Below, piece after piece: positions 58,570-64,000 of a stretch of 64,000 bases of DNA. The translations under genes were made by a program, and so were the position numbers. Every line of letters begins with the position of its first letter. Positions within the stretch are counted from its first letter, which is position 1. Source of the stretch: Coenobita brevimanus. Taxonomy: Eukaryota; Arthropoda; Malacostraca; Decapoda; Coenobitidae. A model generated the notes under the pieces. The model searched no databases, had not been told where the DNA came from, and worked only from the letters and a program-made list of their open reading frames with translations. The stretch is from positions 22,531,422 through 22,595,421 of the forward strand of contig CM064655.1 of assembly GCA_032717465.1 (NCBI GenBank). The letters are read 5' to 3'.

Positions 58570-58597
58570 TTTCCTCACTCGGTCGGGGCACCAAAAA
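58570..58597 (-). other. candidate BEL/Pao primer-binding site
   Basis: On the minus strand TTTTT follows the 5' LTR directly and is followed by TGGTGCCCCGACCGAGTG, which starts with the TGG expected for pairing to a tRNA 3' CCA end. The tRNA is not identified. Confidence 0.6.
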
Positions 58598-59506
58598 TGT
58601 GAAAAATGTTAAGTAATTCTAGTAAACAAATCGGGGCCCTCTTTCTGGGCACCAAAATGTGAGAAATGTTTAATGTATCCAAGTCGGTATCCCTGCCGGG
58701 ACACCGCTATGCAAGAATTTTCTCGGTACACAACTCGTAGGTCGTTACCTTCCCTAAAGTTGTCTAAGTAAATCAAACAAGTCTCATAGAGTTAGGTGAA
58801 ACGTAATTAAATTTAACTCACCTACAATACTATCTTCTAATCTATCCCTTCGCTAATCCCCCCTTGAATTGGCCAATTCGTAAAGGTTACTTAGCTATAT
58901 GAAGAGGGAGTGATCGTTAACCGATGACGATGAGGCTGCCTGGTATAGTTGCTTGGGGAAGCAAGCGTCCTTATGGTGTGTATGTACAACCTTGCTAACT
59001 CCACGAGAGCTAGGAGCAGAGTGAGAACGCGGCAAGCCCCAACACTTTCATCGCATTGTGGGTTGCCAACTCTTATTTAATTACAGTACTAAATACAGTT
59101 AAATTACATCATAATATGTACAGGGCAAATCTAACAAATTAATCTTAGTTCCACTTAAACTAAAGTTAGACCAAATATTCCCTTTAACTATGTAAATATC
59201 TTAATTCCACATCTGCCTTAACAGGGGAATCTTTCCCTGCTTGCCACGTCACCTATCGTGCAGACTCAGCTTAGGTCAGTGGAAAATACCACATAATTAC
59301 ATGTATTTACAATGCATAGTTGTCCACGGGGGTTAAATGCAGTAGCATTTTATTTATCAATAACAAGAATTATTAAAGAGAACGTCGTTTCTGGGTTATT
59401 AAAACCACTTGAATAATTAACAGTCTCTACATTCTCTGCCTTTAACCAGGGATAACTATGATAAATTTAGAGAGCGCAACTGCTCTGGGGGAAAATATTT
59501 CCCACA
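58598..59506 (-). repeat. BEL/Pao 5' LTR
   Basis: 909 bp, nearly identical to 51589-52500, with the same TGTG...CACA ends. It should hold the element promoter, but no TATA or initiator could be assigned with confidence. Confidence 0.95.
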
Positions 59507-59511
59507 GTAAG
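59507..59511. repeat. BEL/Pao target site duplication (right copy, GTAAG)
   Basis: GTAAG directly after the right LTR; same as 51584-51588. Confidence 0.9.
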
Positions 59512-60672
59512 TGTTACTACAATTGCCAAAATACCACATAAACTACAAACAGAAAAGCAAATTGTTGTCTCCACAAGCTAGTGGCATGGCACATCATATC
59601 ATCGACCGCAGCATGACCGGATTCAATGTCAGGACTGCAATTATTACAATTATGTAACTACAAACAATATGTAACAATTATGTAACAGTTGCATTAACAA
59701 GATGTAACTTTTATGTAGCTTTAACTACAATTATGTAACTACAAACAATAAGTAACAATTATGTAACAGTTGCATTAACAAGATGTAACTTTTATGTAGC
59801 TTTAACTACAATTATGTAACTACAAACAATAAGTAACAATTATGTAACAGTTGCATTAACAAGATGTAACTTTTATGTAACTTTAACTACAATTATGTAA
59901 CTACAAACAATATGTAACAATTATGTAACAGTTACATTAACAAGATGTAACTTTTATGTAACTTTAACTACAATTATGTAACTACAAACAATATGTAACA
60001 ATTATGTAACAGTTGCATTAACAAGATGTAATCTTTATGTAACTTTAACTACAATTATGTAACTACAAACAATATGTAACAATTATGTAACAGTTGCATT
60101 AACAAGATGTAACTTTTATGTAACTTTAACTACAATTATAAGGCCAACACAATTATGTAACAGTTGCATTAACAAAATGTAACTACAATTATAAGGCCAA
60201 CACAATTATGCATTACCACAATATTATGTAACAATTCATAAAATGTTACAATTATGTATTACTACAATGTTACTACCATGTAACAATTACAATACAATTA
60301 TGTAACAATTCACATTGTTACAATTATGTATTACCACAATTCTGTATTACCAGAATCATCTCACAAGTTAGGTGAAATATTAGACATTACTAAATGGATA
60401 ACTCAATATGTAATGTATAACCTAGCAGTATTACCATTGCACAATGATATGCATATGTCTGTTATACATACACATCTTACAAAATGTCATACAACAACCA
60501 TTGCATTTATTCAAATATGTATACAACTTGTTTAAAATGTAATATTACTAGATCATTGCAATTTACTATGAATATTATATGTATACAATATCATAATCAA
60601 TATTATGTACAAATAGATTAGCATATGTCAATGATTGCTGTCAAAGGACCTTCAGCAGCGCGGCCGAGCATA
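59512..60672. other. right internal part of the outer element
   Basis: Non-coding AT-rich DNA dominated by an 81-bp tandem array and derived ACAATTATGTAAC phrases to about 60360. The last 40 bp before the right terminal repeat (CAGCAGCGCGGCCGAGCATA) are not a polypurine tract. The 69-codon frame at 60326 has no domain. Confidence 0.7.
59646..60131. repeat. 81-bp tandem repeat, 6 copies
   Basis: Units starting ACAATTATGTAACTACAAAC at 59646, 59727, 59808, 59889, 59970 and 60051, a constant 81-bp period. Partial units continue to about 60220. Each unit contains several TATGTAAC motifs, so a shorter ancestral motif is likely. Confidence 0.97.
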
Positions 60673-62006
60673 TGTTAGGACTCCATATTATAATTACAAA
60701 TCATAATAGATAAATAGATAAATAGATAGATAGTGAGACAGATAGAAGCAGGAAGTCAGATGATGAGAAGGTATTGTGTCTGCAAGAATCGAGCAATGCT
60801 AAACATGCTTAACTCAAGGAATGCTTTATAGGCACACGACAGCGCCTCGTGACCATACACACACATACACACATACTCACACACAGGCTTCTAGAACTTT
60901 CCAACCACAGTGTAACACACGTGACACGACCCCCTGCTACACCAGAATTTAGGAAGCAGAGGCAGAATGAAGCTAGCCATAGAACAGGCAGGTAGTAGGG
61001 AGAAAGGCTTAGCAACTTGGAAGAGAGAGAGAGAGAGCGAGACAGGGAGGTAGCTAGAGGGACTCTACTTGTACTTCACTCATGTGTGAGAGACTTTGTT
61101 AATATTCCAAGACAAATAAAAATAGTCCCATACTATTCTTTACCTCTCCTGTCACTGAATGACAAAGGGAACCAAGATTTTCTACTTACAAAACTACTCA
61201 AGTATAACAACCGCTCGTCCACAAGTTCAATATATATACAAAACTCCACTACAAGTTTAAACAAAGTTTTTTAAAGACATTTGGTAGCAGCGAACGTATA
61301 CGAACCTCGTCTTCGAATCAACAGTGAATTTCTACAAAAGCAGTCGACACTCTACAAGATTAGCTTCAGTTCTACAATGAATTCCTATAAAATACAAGCC
61401 CACGAGTGTACAATTGATTCTTCATTATGAAGAGTGAAAAAAAAAAAAAACTCTCACAACCAACAACTCACAACCAGCTCCTGACAGTTCTCACCAACCC
61501 CCCCTCCGTCTCCATGATCATCACGCTGATGTAGAAGTGATCACACGACGCCTTGCCAGTAGTTTAACAAAGTACTGATACAAGCAATATTGCAATTTCT
61601 ACGACGAACCAACGAACTACAACCATCTACAATCAACTACAAGTAACAACTCTATGAGTCGTCTGTATAATCTTCTACACGCACCTACAAGTAGCGGCAG
61701 TCTTCATCCTACAACGAGTAAATCACAAGAAAAAAGGACCGAGAATACACCAAGAAAGAAAAACAAAACAAACAAACGAAGAGTGAGATACGACTCACAA
61801 CTCACAACCACCAGACCTCACCCTCCTCTCTCTGCTACATCCACCCAACCTCCACCGCTGACGCAGGAGTGAAGAGGTCAAGACAACGAAGCGAATACCA
61901 AGCCCACATTCACAACTCATCTTACTCACTCATCTTCACTCAAGTTACTCAGTGCTACTCATTTACTCACCACAGCTACCAGTGTGAGAAGTATGGAGTC
62001 CTAACA
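60673..62006. repeat. right 1.3-kb terminal repeat of the outer element
   Basis: 1334 bp, starts TGTTAGGACTCCAT and ends with its exact inverse ATGGAGTCCTAACA, followed by TGAA. Compared with the left repeat there are scattered substitutions, small indels, and the extra 14-bp end. Confidence 0.92.
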
Positions 62007-62119
62007 TGAACATTTTCCTCTTCCATAATGGCACAGTAAGTAAATTAAAATGAACACAATTGAACATCATGAGTGGAGGACCAGCGAGAGAAATGATGCC
62101 AGAAGCAACGGGAAGTGGC

Positions 62120-62445
62120 ATCGTATTTTAGTGGTAATGAGGGTGGTGGTGATGACTGGGCGTGGTGATGAGGGCCCAGATGGAACGATGGTTGATGGCT
62201 GTATTACTGGGAACGGTGGTGGTGAGTGAGGACTGTGGTGATGATAGTGATGGTGAGTAAGGATTGTGGCGATGACAGTTATGGTGAGTGACAATTGTGG
62301 TGGTGATGGGGAGGTGAATGGTGGTGATGGAAGTGTAAGTTGTAGAAAATGCTGATGACTGTGGTGACAATGGGAAAGATAATGATTCTGGCAGTGATGG
62401 CGACGACGACGACGACAACGATGATGATGATGATGATGATATTTT
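62120..62445. repeat. degenerate GTGGTGATG repeat
   Basis: Imperfect GGTGGTGATGA and GTGAGTGACAATTGTGG-like units, ending in pure GAC and GAT triplets (62398-62439). His/Ser/Thr-rich frames on the minus strand are artefacts. Confidence 0.88.
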
Positions 62446-63082
62446 GTCTCTGGCCTATTTGTATTCATTTTCTTTAACTTATTTACTTTATCCTCTATCT
62501 TTCCACAAAAAAAAAAAAATAAAAAGGGGGGGAATGGGTACTTTTTCAGAGTACCTTTCCCACGTCATTTCAATATACTTTCATCTTTTTTACCCTTTTT
62601 CTGATATGTAAAGATGATTTTCCAAAACTCTTATCGCCTCATCACACCCCCATTTAAATTTTTCATATTCATTTCAACCTTTTTTTCCATTTCTTGCTCA
62701 TTCTTTGTAAGTCCAAGCTCTTTTTTTTCACACATTTTCTAATACTATTCTTTTTTTTTTTTCCAACCCATTTATGATGTTGACAATATTATTCATGCGT
62801 CTACTCCCTTTTCATTACTCTCCACACTTTTTTAAAACGATCTGATATCCCTTTTCATCAATTATTCACATTTATATTTATTCACTTTCACATAAACATC
62901 TTTCCCACGACCCTTCACATTTTTTAGAGCAGTGGTTCTTAACCTATGGGTCGCGACCCAAATTTGGGTCGCCAAGCCATTTGGAATGGGTCGCCAAGAG
63001 ACAAATATATTACTGATATTATTAATGTTGTATACTATTACTTTTTAACATATTATCGTACTTGTCGATACTTCACACTTTA

Positions 63083-63085
<3 letters not shown>

Positions 63086-63145
<60 letters not shown>
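63086..63145. repeat. (TC)n microsatellite
   Basis: About 30 TC units inside the hAT element. Confidence 0.97.
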
Positions 63146-63148
<3 letters not shown>

Positions 63149-63265
63149 CAATAGGCGATTGCATTTGGCTTAAAAAAAAAGATTATTACCATGCACACAA
63201 CTGAGAGTAGCGTACCGGTACTGTACATCTTATATTTTAAAACTTAACCGTTTTCATTTCGGAGT

Positions 63266-64000
63266 AATGATGCCCAGCTCATGGCTTACGTACGGTACCG
63301 AGGTCTAGAAGACATGGAAGAGGAATTTCTGTTCTGTCGGCCATTACACACGACCACAACCGGAGAAGATATTTTCAGCACTGTGGACTCATTCTTCAAG
63401 GAAGCAGGGCTTCATTGGAATCAGTGTTTTATGTCTGTTGTGATTGTGCACCAGCAATGCTGAGAGTACGTCATGGCTTCATTGCTAGAGTTAAAGAAGA
63501 AAATCCATTCGTGCTGATTGTTCACTGTCTCCTTCACCGTGAGAATCTTGCTTCTCAGGGGTTGTCACTTGAGTTACAGAAAGTGATGAAGGAAGTCATC
63601 CAGGTAGTCAGTTTCATTAATCTAGGGCTGTGCCCTCCAGGATCATCAGTCGGATGTGTTTTGATTTTGGTTCAGAACATGTACACTTGTTGTACCACTC
63701 TAAGGTTAGGTGGCTGTCACGAGGAAGGGTGCTCCAACGGTTGCCTGAAATGCGGAACGAGACTGAGATATTTCTAGCAAAAAAGAATCATTCACTGGCC
63801 CCAAAGATTCTCTGATTCAAAGTAGGTGATGCAAATGGCTTATCTTGCAGATACCTTTGCTGAGATTAACGCCTTGAACATTTCAATGCAAGGTCACGAT
63901 CAGACATTTGTTGGGCTGTCAGAGAAGGCAACTGCATTCAAGGGGAAACTGAAGCTGTGGAAGAGTAAAACTGAGACTGGGAAGACTGCGTCGTTCCATC
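63266..64000 (+). pseudogene. hAT transposase, SCAND3/ZBED5-like, partial and frame-broken
   Basis: Cut-and-paste transposase core read in at least four frame pieces. The first, from about 63266, reads QLMAYVRYRGLEDMEEEFLF and TTTTGEDIFSTVDSFFKEAGLHW. The second, from about 63445, reads CDCAPAMLRVRHGFIARVKE then HCLLHRENLASQGLS. The third, from about 63640, reads DFGSEHVHLLYHSKVRWLSR with the conserved RW. The last, from about 63830, reads MAYLADTFAEINALNISMQG. The order matches hAT proteins related to human SCAND3/ZBED5. The N-terminal zinc finger is not seen and the C-terminus lies outside. Inactive copy. Confidence 0.88.

Larger units (their letters stand above)
51589..59506 (-). mobile_element. 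full-length BEL/Pao LTR retrotransposon (decayed)
   Basis: A 7918-bp element on the minus strand: 5' LTR (58598-59506), candidate primer-binding site, gag, aspartic protease, RT/RNase H, integrase, 3' LTR (51589-52500). Perfect 5-bp target duplications GTAAG. The gene order and the Pao-type A17/DUF1758/DUF1759/DUF5641 features place it in BEL/Pao. LTRs differ by roughly 16 substitutions and 3 small indels by eye (about 98% identity), so insertion is fairly recent. The coding region already has several stops and frame breaks. No env-like gene seen. Confidence 0.95.
49313..62006. mobile_element. large element with 1.3-kb terminal direct repeats (LARD-like), containing a nested BEL/Pao
   Basis: Direct repeats at 49313-50628 and 60673-62006 are roughly 97% identical by eye. 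The outer ends are TGTTAGGACTCCAT and its exact inverse ATGGAGTCCTAACA. Both outer flanks are TGAA (49309-49312 and 62007-62010), a 4-bp target duplication for the whole block. Removing the nested BEL/Pao (51589-59506) leaves about 2.1 kb of internal DNA without pol genes. This resembles a non-autonomous LTR element (LARD), but the 5' repeat lacks the final 14 bp. A Ginger-like DNA transposon (4-bp duplication, TGTNR ends) is an alternative. Confidence 0.8.
62940..64000 (+). mobile_element. 5' part of a hAT element (continues beyond window)
   Basis: Starts CAGTGGTTCTTAACCTATGG, a typical hAT inverted-repeat end, followed by the palindrome GGGTCGCGACCC and repeated TTTGGGTCGC/ATGGGTCGCC subterminal motifs. 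A (TC)n microsatellite (63086-63145) lies between the end and the transposase. The candidate 8-bp duplication on the left is TTTTAGAG (62932-62939); the right copy is outside the window. Confidence 0.85.

Overview
The window is animal nuclear DNA, most likely from a decapod crustacean. The evidence is indirect. It has very dense AG, AC, ATT and GATA microsatellites. It has no operon layout or ribosome binding sites. Its mobile elements are all metazoan: CR1/L2-like, BEL/Pao, Tc1-like, PIF/Harbinger, hAT and tRNA-derived SINEs. I found no convincing host protein gene, rRNA, functional tRNA or CRISPR array. Nearly every open frame over 60 codons is low-complexity translation or a shadow of a transposon.

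Layout. 1-2585 (-): a 5'-truncated CR1/L2-like non-LTR retrotransposon running off the left edge. 2.6-10.6 kb: microsatellites, a pyrimidine-rich tract and one inverted-ended dispersed repeat (8698-9030). 10.9-16.0 kb (+): a Tc1/mariner-like transposase in three coding blocks, separated by two gaps with GT-AG borders that keep the reading frame. The first gap holds a poly(A)/poly(T)-bounded palindrome and a deleted hAT element that sits inside a TC microsatellite. 16.2-17.0 kb: two tRNA-derived SINEs. 19.36-19.64 kb: a 35-bp minisatellite in exactly 8 copies. 21.36-22.70 kb: a decayed PIF/Harbinger element with inverted ends of about 90-100 bp. 23.7-49.3 kb: non-coding, with microsatellites, long pyrimidine tracts, three apparently ancient degenerate tandem arrays and small TTAACCCTTT-ended inverted-repeat elements.

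49.3-62.0 kb is the richest part. A non-coding element with 1.3-kb terminal direct repeats and a TGAA target duplication was invaded by a complete but decayed BEL/Pao retrotransposon. The BEL/Pao element (51589-59506, minus strand) has LTRs about 98% identical by eye and a perfect GTAAG target duplication. The outer element also carries an 81-bp tandem array (six copies). From 62940 to the right edge lies the 5' end of a broken hAT element with a SCAND3/ZBED5-like transposase.

The only genes that work together here are those of the mobile elements, chiefly the gag-protease-RT/RNaseH-integrase set of BEL/Pao, and all are interrupted. The most unusual observations are the intron-like organisation of the Tc1 locus, the asymmetric ends of the outer 1.3-kb-repeat element, and the palindrome of two poly(A)-tailed units head to head.
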